From Dehalococcoidia bacterium UBA2991 (lineage in GTDB: Bacteria; Chloroflexota; Dehalococcoidia; Tepidiformales; Tepidiformaceae), in NCBI GenBank assembly GCA_002346645.1, contig DEAD01000003.1, positions 1 through 64,000 on the forward strand: a stretch of DNA of 64,000 nucleotides, in the 5' to 3' direction. A program made the translations under genes and the position numbers. Below the pieces are notes generated by a model that made no database searches, was not told the DNA's origin, and saw only the letters and a program-made list of their open reading frames with translations. Of this stretch, positions 36,174 through 44,122 are shown one piece after another. Position 1 is the first letter of the stretch; every line of letters begins with the position of its first letter.

Positions 36174-37175
36174 CTATTGGCTCATCTTAATTACAGCGGT
36201 GCCGACTGTTCTGCCCTCCGCTAGGTCTGTCAGGATCTGGTTGGCAGCATCAAGATTGTAAACCTCGGTTTCGGCACGGATGGGGATCTTGGTGGCGAGG
36301 GCGAGGAACTCTTTGGAATCTTGTCGTGTGAAATTGGCGACACTGCGGATAGTGCGTTCCCACCAGAGGTGTTCGTAGGAAAACTCGGGAATGCGGTCCA
36401 GGTGGATGGCGTTTATGGCGACTGTGCCTCCCCGGTCGACCGCCTTTAGTGCTGCCACAACGACCTCGCCGGCGGGAGCGAAGGTAATGGCGGCATCAAG
36501 GGCCACGGGTGGGAGGTCATCCGTTCCGCCAGCCCATGTAGCCCCAAGGGATAAGGCATGCTGCTGGTCCCGCTTTGATCGGGTGGCAACGAAGACTTCG
36601 CAACCCCAATAGGTTGCTATCTGCAGGGTCAGCCGCGCTGAGGATCCGAAGCCGTATAGCCCGAGCCGTCCGCCGTGCGAGATACCGGAGAGGCGCAGGG
36701 CGCGGTAGCCGATGATACCGCCACAAAGTAGGGGTGCCGTCTCGATAGGGTCGAGGGTCGAGGGAAGTGAATGAGCGAAATCCGCACGTACAGTCATGAA
36801 TTCTGCAAACCCGCCATCACGGTCCCAGCCTGTGAATTGGGAAGTCTCACAAAGGTTCTCATTGCCCGAATTACAACGAGAGCAGTTTCCGCAGGCATCA
36901 GCAAGCCAGGCTACTCCTGCGTGTTCGCCGACTTGCCAATCCTCCACCCCTTCACCCAGCTCTTCGACGATTCCGATAGCCTGGTGTCCGGGGATTATGG
37001 GGAGGAGTCTTGCCTTGAGGTCGCCTTCGCAGATCTGGAGATCTGTGCGGCAAACGGCGCAAGCTGAAACCTTCAGCAGCAGTTCTCCGGCTGCAGGGAT
37101 GGGATCGGGTTGGGAGGTGATTGTTAGAGGTGTATCGCCCGCGGATCTGGGGCTTTCCAGCGAAGCTGCGCGCAT
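36174..37175 (-). CDS. Zinc-dependent alcohol dehydrogenase, MDR family (AdhP-like)
   Basis: A 333-residue medium-chain dehydrogenase. The catalytic zinc site has CAVCRTDL (about 38) and GHQ in PGHQAIGIVEELGEGV (about 62); Gln replaces the usual Glu of GHE. The four structural-zinc cysteines are in CGNCSRCNSGNENLC (about 95-109). A Rossmann domain with GLYGFGSSARL binds NAD(P). It oxidises an alcohol or reduces an aldehyde. It is the first gene of a minus-strand set with the DDN-like and CrtC-like genes. Substrate unknown. Confidence 0.9.
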   Translation of the reverse strand: MRAASLESPRSAGDTPLTITSQPDPIPAAGELLLKVSACAVCRTDLQICEGDLKARLLPIIPGHQAIGIVEELGEGVEDWQVGEHAGVAWLADACGNCSRCNSGNENLCETSQFTGWDRDGGFAEFMTVRADFAHSLPSTLDPIETAPLLCGGIIGYRALRLSGISHGGRLGLYGFGSSARLTLQIATYWGCEVFVATRSKRDQQHALSLGATWAGGTDDLPPVALDAAITFAPAGEVVVAALKAVDRGGTVAINAIHLDRIPEFSYEHLWWERTIRSVANFTRQDSKEFLALATKIPIRAETEVYNLDAANQILTDLAEGRTVGTAVIKMSQ

Positions 37176-37184
37176 GATCTAATC

Positions 37185-37751
37185 CTACGAGCGCAAGGGC
37201 GCAGAGGGGGGATTGACCAACTTAGCCAACTTTTTAAGGAGGGCTAGTCGCTCGTGTTGCCAGCGACAAGCAAGGCCACTGGACGAGGGCACTACATAGG
37301 GAATGGTATTGCCAATGCGAACCGGCTGAATCCCGTTGAGGTGACCCTTCGACTTCGTGGGAAGTTGGCCGAGAGCATGTTGGGCAAAGAGAGAGTAGAC
37401 ACCTCGTCCATTGAAGATGGCGTATGTCGGTTGATGTTCCTCGAGTTTCCTGAGGAGGTACTTGGAACCCTGAGCGATTTCCATGTCAGTAAGTTCGTTT
37501 GCCTGCACGGTGGGGCGAGGACAAAGGTCTATGAAGCCGATCCCTGCTTCATCCATGAGAGTTGCATCATCCTCGGGTCCAGCGGGTTGGGTGAGAAGGC
37601 CGCTTGCATTCAGTTGTTTCCAGAAAACGTTGCTGGCTCGGGCGTAGTAGTGCCCCTCCTTGGCAGAGTAGATAGAGGGGTTATAGCCAATGAAGACAAA
37701 CCCCAGACCGGGGCGGAGGTAGCGAGGGAGGGTCTGGATATTCACTGTCAT
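37185..37751 (-). CDS. mug: Mismatch-specific uracil/thymine-DNA glycosylase (TDG/Mug)
   Basis: A 188-residue DNA repair glycosylase. Motif 1 is FIGYNPS (about 18-24; GINPG in E. coli Mug), which holds the catalytic Asn. Motif 2 is VVPSSSGLACRW (about 153-164), matching the VLPNPSGLN loop that inserts into DNA. It removes U or T opposite G after cytosine deamination. The start overlaps the stop of the upstream membrane protein gene by four bases, so the two genes are cotranscribed. Confidence 0.88.
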   Translation of the reverse strand: MTVNIQTLPRYLRPGLGFVFIGYNPSIYSAKEGHYYARASNVFWKQLNASGLLTQPAGPEDDATLMDEAGIGFIDLCPRPTVQANELTDMEIAQGSKYLLRKLEEHQPTYAIFNGRGVYSLFAQHALGQLPTKSKGHLNGIQPVRIGNTIPYVVPSSSGLACRWQHERLALLKKLAKLVNPPSAPLRS

Positions 37752-38269
37752 TCTTCGGACTCGGTGAGCTCAAAACGAACATCCGGATCTTCTAGGTGAA
37801 GGAAGAGGGCATTGAACTGCTGGTCTTTAGAGAGGGTGAAAGATAAAGAGAAAATGAACCGCTCCCCCTTCCGTAGCTGTCTTGGAGGATCGAGATCTTT
37901 CGGCTTAGCCAGGATGTGCTCTCCGTTTGCAAGTTCCAGCGTTGCTCCGTTGCTATCAAAGATCAGCACCTCCTTCGCTTCAACATTGAGGAGGATTTCG
38001 ATGCTGCGCAACACTTTGTCGTGGTCAACGGACTCGTTGCTGGAGATATGGGCGATAGTGATTACATGTTCACTGTCGCTGTACGTTCCCCCTGTGGTCA
38101 CAGTGGCTTCGTCGAAGAAGAAGTTGAGGGCAGCAGGGACACCGAGGATGCCGGCTGGGAGCCCCACGATGATTCCAAGAATGGCTGCGATGCGGAGGCA
38201 GCCCCGGCGTTGGGATGACTCTTCGCGCTCGGTAGGGATGGTGATGCGGCGGCGGGATGGTTCAGTCAT
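37748..38269 (-). CDS. Membrane-anchored hypothetical protein
   Basis: A 173-residue protein. A basic N-terminus (RRRITIPTEREESSQRR) is followed by one hydrophobic span (IAAILGIIVGLPAGILGVPAAL, residues 27-48), then a beta-rich domain rich in acidic residues that should lie outside the membrane. No cysteines follow the span, so it is not a lipoprotein. It overlaps mug by four bases and follows the methyltransferase-like gene by six, so it is the middle gene of a three-gene unit. Family not recognised. Confidence 0.7.
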   Translation of the reverse strand: MTEPSRRRITIPTEREESSQRRGCLRIAAILGIIVGLPAGILGVPAALNFFFDEATVTTGGTYSDSEHVITIAHISSNESVDHDKVLRSIEILLNVEAKEVLIFDSNGATLELANGEHILAKPKDLDPPRQLRKGERFIFSLSFTLSKDQQFNALFLHLEDPDVRFELTESEE

Positions 38270-38275
38270 GGGGCT

Positions 38276-38908
38276 TTAATGTATTCGAGCGGCAATAACG
38301 CCGGCGAAGTTGAGCCCGGTGCTGAGCAGGTAGCGCTCATCGGCAGCAAGGAGGACAAGGAACCGACGGAGGGCATTAGCCTCGCTGTCCTCTGAGGCCT
38401 CTGCAAGGGCGGTAGTGTTGATGACGGTGAGTGAACCGCCGACACGGAGGAGTCGCGTGATGTCCTCTTGCATGTGTTCGTATTGGCTCCACCCCCCGCT
38501 TAAAATGGCGAGGTCATACGGTCCATTAAGCCCATGGATCACGGATGAGAGATTTCCAGAGTGGACGTGTACGTGTTCGGAGAGAGCCTGCTGTTTGGCC
38601 GCTTTTTGTATAGCAGTGGCAACTTTTGGATTTTGTTCCACGACTTCTAACCGGCCCGTGTGGCCGAGGGCGCCAGATATGTGAAGGGCGAGATAAGTAG
38701 CCAGGCTAGTGGCGAACTGTTCTGGGATGGGTGTGTCCTCAACAAGAAGGATGTAGCTAGCCCGTGTCGCTCGCACGAGGGTGGCAATCTGGAGGGCAGT
38801 AGAAATGGCCGAAAGCCTGATGTCAGAAGGGGCCTCGGAGATTACAGATGTGAAGCGGTCGGGCTGGGTCTCCATCAGTTTGTGAGCGAAGTCGTTTTCG
38901 GCAGACAT
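38276..38908 (-). CDS. Class I SAM methyltransferase-like protein (O-methyltransferase family)
   Basis: A 210-residue protein with a Rossmann-like methyltransferase fold. TGRLEVVEQNPKVATAIQKAAKQ (about 83-105) resembles motif II of catechol-type O-methyltransferases, and YDLAILSGGWSQYEHMQEDITRLLRVGGSLTVIN (about 130-163) resembles motifs IV-VI. The glycine-rich motif I that normally opens the SAM site is weak (ASYILLVEDTPI instead of hExGxGxG), so SAM binding is uncertain. It could be a degenerate methyltransferase. It heads a unit with the membrane protein and mug. Confidence 0.6.
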   Translation of the reverse strand: MSAENDFAHKLMETQPDRFTSVISEAPSDIRLSAISTALQIATLVRATRASYILLVEDTPIPEQFATSLATYLALHISGALGHTGRLEVVEQNPKVATAIQKAAKQQALSEHVHVHSGNLSSVIHGLNGPYDLAILSGGWSQYEHMQEDITRLLRVGGSLTVINTTALAEASEDSEANALRRFLVLLAADERYLLSTGLNFAGVIAARIH

Positions 38909-38948
38909 CTCATCAATTGTAGGAGTTGGTAGGTGGTCTCGTTGGGCG

Positions 38949-39566
38949 TTAGGCCAGAGCTTGCTCGATAAGAGACCGATCTGCTGGAGAGATGTCGGAA
39001 GCTAGGGCTAACTCACGAGCGGCTGGGCTGATCTTTTGCCAGGTCTTGCGAATAACATCGACCATGGTGTCGTTGTTGGTACGGAGTACAAGGTCATGGA
39101 GCTGTGTTTCGAGAAACACCAGAGTGAGACCGTCTTCAAAAGCTTGGCCTTCGGGGTCATTCTTGGAGGTTTCTTTACGGATGATTTGCTCGACACGTTT
39201 GATTGCCTCCTCTTCGTATCCAGCCTTTTCCAAGATCTCCCGGGCGTAGCGTGCGTGGCGCATCTGAAGATCACGGCGCCAGCGGAGGTATCCCCGCCGA
39301 CCCTCTGGGAAACTGTCACGGGGAGACTCCCATCGGCGAATGTGGTGGGCGCGGGCGGCAAGTAGTAGGGGTTCAGTAGGTTCTGGAAGTAGACGGCCCA
39401 TCCACTCCATAAGCATGCGCGCGTGGGTGAGCTCCTTAGGTAAAGGCTGGCCGTCAACCTCAATAGTTACGGGATCGGCGGCGTTGGCCTCATCGATTAG
39501 GGAGATGGCGTCTTGGAAGCGGGGTCCAAATGAATAATTGGTCACGACCAGACCAGCATCGCACAT
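38949..39566 (-). CDS. DUF4202-family protein
   Basis: A protein of about 205 residues matching the DUF4202 pattern: an N-terminal FQDAISLIDEANAADP, then ARAHHIRRWESPRDSFPEGRRGYLRWR (about 85-111) with a conserved His pair, and C-terminal FLETQLHDLV with acidic residues. This His/Asp arrangement resembles HD-type hydrolases, but the activity is unknown. I chose ATG 39566, which has AGG five bases upstream. The GTG at 39545 would be nine bases from the divergent folC start region. It is divergent from folC with no more than about 10 bases between starts, so the two share a promoter region. Confidence 0.75.
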   Translation of the reverse strand: MCDAGLVVTNYSFGPRFQDAISLIDEANAADPVTIEVDGQPLPKELTHARMLMEWMGRLLPEPTEPLLLAARAHHIRRWESPRDSFPEGRRGYLRWRRDLQMRHARYAREILEKAGYEEEAIKRVEQIIRKETSKNDPEGQAFEDGLTLVFLETQLHDLVLRTNNDTMVDVIRKTWQKISPAARELALASDISPADRSLIEQALA

Positions 39567-39576
39567 CGAACCTACA

Positions 39577-40923
39577 ATGACCCACATGAACCAGCGAGAT
39601 GCCATTAGGTTCCTTGAGTCGTTTGTAGACATGGAGCGCGACTCCGGGGCCTCTGCAAGTCCGCCGATGAATCTTGCCTCGATGCGATCATTGCTTCGTC
39701 GACTAGGAGACCCTCAGCGAGGCCGCAAAACTGTTCATGTGACGGGTACAAACGGCAAAGGCAGCGTCTCTGCGATGATCGAAGGAATACTTCGGGCAGC
39801 TGGAGAACGGACGGCTCTTTTCACGAGCCCACACCTCCATTCTTATGCTGAGCGCATTCGAATTGACGGGGAACCGGTAGATGTTGCTGAGGGATTGAGT
39901 GCTATCCGTCCTGCAGTAGAGGCGGAGCAAGAGTCAGCTGGTGGCACAGTGAGTACTTTTGGGGTGCTCACGGCCCTCTTCCATTGGGTAACCCGAGACG
40001 CTTTGGGTGATAGCGGGTGGCAGGTGGTTGAGGTGGGCCTGGGCGGGTCGTTTGATGCAACAAATGTTTATGACGGCGCTGAAATTGTGGTGATCATGCC
40101 GATTGGGTTGGATCACACAGCCATTTTGGGCGACACGACGGTCGAGATTGCTCGAGATAAGGCCGGCATCATCGGGCGGAATTCAACCTGTGTCCTCGCC
40201 CCCCAGCCAGATCCCGCCGTAACCCAGGTTGTACGGGAGCGTTGCCGGGAGGTAGGGGCGGAACTAAGGCTGGTAGAGGAAGAGTGGAGTACAGAGGTGC
40301 TGGAAAGGTACGTGTTTGGGCAGTCGTTCTTAATGCATGGATTAGGGGGTACACGGGAGTTTCGCACGCCGATGTTGGGTGCTCACCAAGTGGGTAACGC
40401 AGCGACCGCTGTAGCTGTGGCGCATGAGCTTCGTGACTGTGGGGCGAATATCGACGACGAAGCGATCACTGGGGGTATTGCTAGGACACGTATCGCCGGA
40501 CGACTTGAGGTGATGGGCCAGGATCCGCTACTTGTTGCAGATGGTGCGCACAATCCTGCCGCCGCAGCAATTTTGGTAGAGGGCCTGCGGGAATATCTAG
40601 AGTGGCGCCGTTGCTTTTTCGTTTTAGGGGTAATGGGTGGCAAGGATCTCCCAGGTATGGGCTACAAGCTCGCTGGATTGAGTAGCGGTGTGTGGTGCTG
40701 CGGACTTACATCTCAGCGTGCGCTAGATCCCGCTGAGATGGCTTTTGAGCTGGCTTCGATGATGCCTCAGGTAGAGCAGGCGGGGAGTGTTGCCGAGGGC
40801 ATTGAGGAGGCACGGCGTCAGGCGACAGAGGCCGATCTGATTTGTGTCACGGGATCGCTGTATGCGGTTGCTGAAGCGCGTTCAGTGATTCTGGGCAAGA
40901 GCGTCCAAGGGCATAAGAGTTAA
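39577..40923 (+). CDS. folC: Folylpolyglutamate synthase / dihydrofolate synthase
   Basis: A ligase of about 448 residues that adds glutamate to dihydropteroate or folates using ATP. It has the P-loop VTGTNGKGSVSAM (about 50), GLGGSFDATNV (about 150), HxxxLG-like GLDHTAILGDT (about 170), and ADGAHNPAAA (about 321) in the C-terminal domain. Its length is usual for the family. The start may be ATG 39577 or 39586, and neither has a strong ribosome site. It overlaps the methylenetetrahydrofolate reductase gene by one base, which makes a folate operon. Confidence 0.93.
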   Translation: MTHMNQRDAIRFLESFVDMERDSGASASPPMNLASMRSLLRRLGDPQRGRKTVHVTGTNGKGSVSAMIEGILRAAGERTALFTSPHLHSYAERIRIDGEPVDVAEGLSAIRPAVEAEQESAGGTVSTFGVLTALFHWVTRDALGDSGWQVVEVGLGGSFDATNVYDGAEIVVIMPIGLDHTAILGDTTVEIARDKAGIIGRNSTCVLAPQPDPAVTQVVRERCREVGAELRLVEEEWSTEVLERYVFGQSFLMHGLGGTREFRTPMLGAHQVGNAATAVAVAHELRDCGANIDDEAITGGIARTRIAGRLEVMGQDPLLVADGAHNPAAAAILVEGLREYLEWRRCFFVLGVMGGKDLPGMGYKLAGLSSGVWCCGLTSQRALDPAEMAFELASMMPQVEQAGSVAEGIEEARRQATEADLICVTGSLYAVAEARSVILGKSVQGHKS

Positions 40924-41804
40924 TGTCACTGGACTCGTACGCGGCTTCGGGACAGGCTGGGCTAATGTCCTTCCGTGAAGCAATGGAAAGTGGAGCATTT
41001 CCTGTCTCGCTAGAGATCACTCCGCCCCGTATTCCCAAGAAGGCAGTGCTGCTTCGGCGCGCACGACTACTAGATTCCCGCACGTTAACAGTGAATGTCA
41101 TCCAGCGGCCTGATAGGCAGTCCAGTTTGGAAGCAGCCTTGGAGCTCCGACGCGAAGGCTTGGAGCCGATTTGGCATCTCACGACCCGTGGACGTTCTGG
41201 TAAAGATATCGCTGCGGACGTAACGCAGGCTCAAAATGGTGGTCTTAGACATGTGCTCTGTCTCAGGGGGGACCAAGTTCAAGAGTCGGGAGGGATAGCA
41301 GTTGTTGAGGCGATCGGTGTTATTCGGGAACAGGCTCCCGAGATGGCAATAGGGGCAGCGCTCGACCAGTACCGTGCGAACGAGTCCACCGATCGCCTAC
41401 TAGCGGCCAAGCTGCGTGCGGGAGCAGGTAGCGTTTGGACCCAACCGGTATTTGAGGTTGCCCCACTACTTCGGGCTGCCAGTTTTGTGAAGGCCGTTCG
41501 ACCAGATGCGCATGTGGTAGCGATGGCGATGCCACTGCTGACTTCAGAATCCCTGGATGCTATCAGTGAACGGCTCCGGATCCCGGCACCGGAGGCCTTA
41601 CGAAGACGTATTCAGATGGGAGAGGAGGAGGCGTGGCGCGCTTTTGAGGAGACTCTTGCGATCCTGGCGGGAGAAGAGCTTGTCGATGCCGTTGCGCTCA
41701 TGACTTACCGTGCTGACCCGCCGGAAGGGACGGCGGAGCGCTTGCTCTCGGGACTACAAAGGATGGGCATTGGGAAGGCGGCGAGCCCGTCAACTGATTG
41801 TTAG
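40923..41804 (+). CDS. metF: Methylenetetrahydrofolate reductase, short form
   Basis: A 293-residue TIM-barrel flavoprotein. It has the catalytic Glu in SLEITPPR (about residue 31), HLTTRGRS (about 86), the flavin-contacting LCLRGDQ (about 114) and the VWTQPVFE segment (about 175). It converts 5,10-methylene-THF to 5-methyl-THF for methionine synthesis or the methyl branch of C1 metabolism. Its ATG lies in TAATG at the folC stop. The sequence is divergent from E. coli MetF, so a related F420- or ferredoxin-linked reductase cannot be excluded. Confidence 0.85.
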   Translation: MSLDSYAASGQAGLMSFREAMESGAFPVSLEITPPRIPKKAVLLRRARLLDSRTLTVNVIQRPDRQSSLEAALELRREGLEPIWHLTTRGRSGKDIAADVTQAQNGGLRHVLCLRGDQVQESGGIAVVEAIGVIREQAPEMAIGAALDQYRANESTDRLLAAKLRAGAGSVWTQPVFEVAPLLRAASFVKAVRPDAHVVAMAMPLLTSESLDAISERLRIPAPEALRRRIQMGEEEAWRAFEETLAILAGEELVDAVALMTYRADPPEGTAERLLSGLQRMGIGKAASPSTDC

Positions 41805-41814
41805 ACTCCCGCAC

Positions 41815-42765
41815 ATGGAAACGAGAAACCTCGGAAGGCTTGGGCCGGTTAGTGCTTTAACGCTAGGAGGCGGGGGTACTGGAGGCGTTTGGGGAGCGAC
41901 AACCAGGGAAGAAGCAATAGAAACCGTGCGAGCCTCAGTTGATGGTGGAATTACCTTTCTCGATGTGGCCCCAGGCTACGGAAATGGGGAGGCTGAGCGT
42001 GTTGTGGGGGAGGCATTTGGAGGGCGTTTGCCGGAAGGTGTTCGCATTTCGACCAAGCACCACCTTGGCAATGTGTCCGCAGGAGAGGTGGCAGGAGCAC
42101 TACGGGAGGCCTTGGCTGCGAGTCTTGATCGCCTCCGGCTGGAGCAAGTAGATCTCTTTTTCCTGCACGGCATGATAGTGCCAGATGGGTTCGAGGGGAG
42201 GGGAACACCTCGTAACCTCTTCGTGGAGGCAGTTAGACCTGCGTTTGAGGAAATGGTGGCGGACGGCACTATTGGGGCCTGGGGCTTGAGTGGAGTGGGC
42301 GTTCCCAGTGCCTTGTTAGCAACGCTGGCGGAAAAGCCCGTGCCGGCAGCAATCCAGTGTGTGTCGAACCTGCTCGATTCTCCAGGAGGAATGAAAGCCT
42401 ACGACGAACCCCCTAGGCCCCGCGAGATTATCGCGGAAGCTGTGGAGCGAGGAGTAGGGGTGATGGGGATTCGCGCTGTTCAAGCTGGAGCGCTAACGGA
42501 CGCAATTGATCGAGACCTTCCAGAGATTGATCCAGAATCGGCGGATTTCCGACGAGCAAAAGCGGTCCGTGAACTGGCGCGTGAATTAGGGGAATCGACA
42601 GCATCCCTCGCTCATCGCTATGCCCTCTCCATGGACGGTATTGCAACTGTGATTCTGGGAGTGAAGAACCGTGCCGAGCTGTCAGATTGCCTGGAGGCAG
42701 AGGCCAAAGGGCCACTGGATAAAGAGCTGATAGCTCGGATAGATGCGGCTGTTGTAAAGGGCTAG
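41815..42765 (+). CDS. Aldo/keto reductase
   Basis: A 316-residue TIM-barrel oxidoreductase with all four catalytic residues visible: Asp in FLDVAPGYG and Tyr five residues on (about 49-55), Lys in ISTKHHLG (about 82) and His in LFFLHGMI (about 121). It reduces aldehydes or ketones with NAD(P)H. The ATG at 41815 was chosen because the homology begins there (METRNLGRLG). It is 10 bases downstream of metF on the same strand and is probably in the folate transcript, but no folate role is known. Confidence 0.9.
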   Translation: METRNLGRLGPVSALTLGGGGTGGVWGATTREEAIETVRASVDGGITFLDVAPGYGNGEAERVVGEAFGGRLPEGVRISTKHHLGNVSAGEVAGALREALAASLDRLRLEQVDLFFLHGMIVPDGFEGRGTPRNLFVEAVRPAFEEMVADGTIGAWGLSGVGVPSALLATLAEKPVPAAIQCVSNLLDSPGGMKAYDEPPRPREIIAEAVERGVGVMGIRAVQAGALTDAIDRDLPEIDPESADFRRAKAVRELARELGESTASLAHRYALSMDGIATVILGVKNRAELSDCLEAEAKGPLDKELIARIDAAVVKG

Positions 42766-42792
42766 GCGCTTAGGTAACCCCTCGGGCTGTGT

Positions 42793-44019
42793 CTAACTTT
42801 TAAGCGGACTACGGATCTCGCCCGGTGCAGCCCCTGTAAGCGTATCCGCTGGCACAACCTCAGATAGGCGTGCATCTAGTGACTCATTCCAGAGGCGAAA
42901 AGCCTCCGATTCGTAATGTAATGAGAGCCCTTGGCGTGCCGGCTCTTTCATTTCGTTTTGGGCACTTTCTAGCGTTGTCGCAATGCCGTCGAGCTGAGCC
43001 TGCGTCCACTCGAGACGTTGGGACCAGGCAGGAAGGTTGGCAGGAGAGTCTTCTTCGCCCCAGTCGGGGGCGTACCAGGTAGCGTCTAGAAGGGTTGTCT
43101 CCTCGTCTAAAGGCCAAGCAGTGAAACTGAGAACACCGCTAGGTGTAAAGGAGACAAGCAGGTTGGGGGAAAGTACGTAGGTAGTAGCGGTGGAGCAAAA
43201 AATAGGGTCGAGGTTGGGAAGGGAAGGTAGGCCTTCGTCGTTGAGGCTGGTCCAATTGAAGGGGTTCTCCAGGCCGAGAGCTACGGCGGTTTCTTCGTCG
43301 AAGGGTGTGATGATGCGGATGTGCCCGCCTTCGAGTGCCTGGATATCGGAGCGGGTTGTTCCCATGGTTTTGAGGCCGGGTCGTGGGGGGGTTAAAGGGG
43401 CCGCCAAAAGGTTACCCAAGACTCGTTTCCAGTTTGCAGGGATGGTTATGGAGCGCTGGTCGAGGGTACGAAGACTCTCACTGCTCACAGAGCTCATCTC
43501 CCCAACAGTGGGGCCAAGCCAACTCCCGAGGTCTTCTTGGGGGTTTTCGTTCACGAAGATCGCACCACCAGCTAAGGAGCAGGCAACTGGAACAAGACTG
43601 CGCTCCTCCCGATGTAGGTCTACAAAGTCGCGCTCGTCGGGAACGGACACAAGCTTTCCTGAGGTGTCGTAGGTCCAACTATGGTATTGGCAGCGGAGGG
43701 CTCGGTTGCGACCGCGCGGTACGCGGACCACGGGCGCACCCCGGTGACGGCAACTGTTGTAAAAGCAGCGAATGACGTCATCAACGGCATGGACGAGGAG
43801 GAGTGGTACGGTGGTCTTCTCCCAGGTCATATAGAGGCCGGGCCGGGCGATCTCATCTACGCGACCGGTAAAGAGCCAGGTCCTCCCAAAAACTTCAGCG
43901 CGCTCTGCCTCGTAGAAAGAGCGGTCGACGAAGCGGCGGGTAGGTAGTCGGACGGGTTCTTCATTGCCCGAGTCGCTGGGTTGCAGTAGCCGACTGCGTA
44001 CTTCATCGGAAAACGACAC
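42793..44019 (-). CDS. Rieske oxygenase homologue without mononuclear iron ligands
   Basis: A 408-residue member of the ring-hydroxylating oxygenase alpha-subunit family. The Rieske ligands are intact: CRHRG (about residue 89), then CQYHSW (about 108). The NWK that precedes the iron site is present (about 193). The following segment reads GNLLAAPLTPPRPG, so the acidic residue and both histidines of the usual E/D-x2-H-x4-H site are absent, and no histidine lies nearby. The frame stays open on both sides. It may be an electron-transfer or binding protein, or use another metal site. It is divergent from plsC and convergent with the aldo/keto reductase. Confidence 0.85.
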   Translation of the reverse strand: MSFSDEVRSRLLQPSDSGNEEPVRLPTRRFVDRSFYEAERAEVFGRTWLFTGRVDEIARPGLYMTWEKTTVPLLLVHAVDDVIRCFYNSCRHRGAPVVRVPRGRNRALRCQYHSWTYDTSGKLVSVPDERDFVDLHREERSLVPVACSLAGGAIFVNENPQEDLGSWLGPTVGEMSSVSSESLRTLDQRSITIPANWKRVLGNLLAAPLTPPRPGLKTMGTTRSDIQALEGGHIRIITPFDEETAVALGLENPFNWTSLNDEGLPSLPNLDPIFCSTATTYVLSPNLLVSFTPSGVLSFTAWPLDEETTLLDATWYAPDWGEEDSPANLPAWSQRLEWTQAQLDGIATTLESAQNEMKEPARQGLSLHYESEAFRLWNESLDARLSEVVPADTLTGAAPGEIRSPLKS

Positions 44020-44122
44020 GCTCGCCTCCCTAAATGTGATTGATCGGCGTGACTCTACCCGACAGCAGGCGGAGGGTCATCGCGGAAAGCACAAAGTGGC
44101 AGTGTTCGCTAAGGTACGGTTA

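Noticed and set aside
42793..44019. Reading the Rieske homologue as a pseudogene
   Set aside because: The frame is intact at full length with normal Rieske ligands and C-terminal domain; loss is limited to the iron site.
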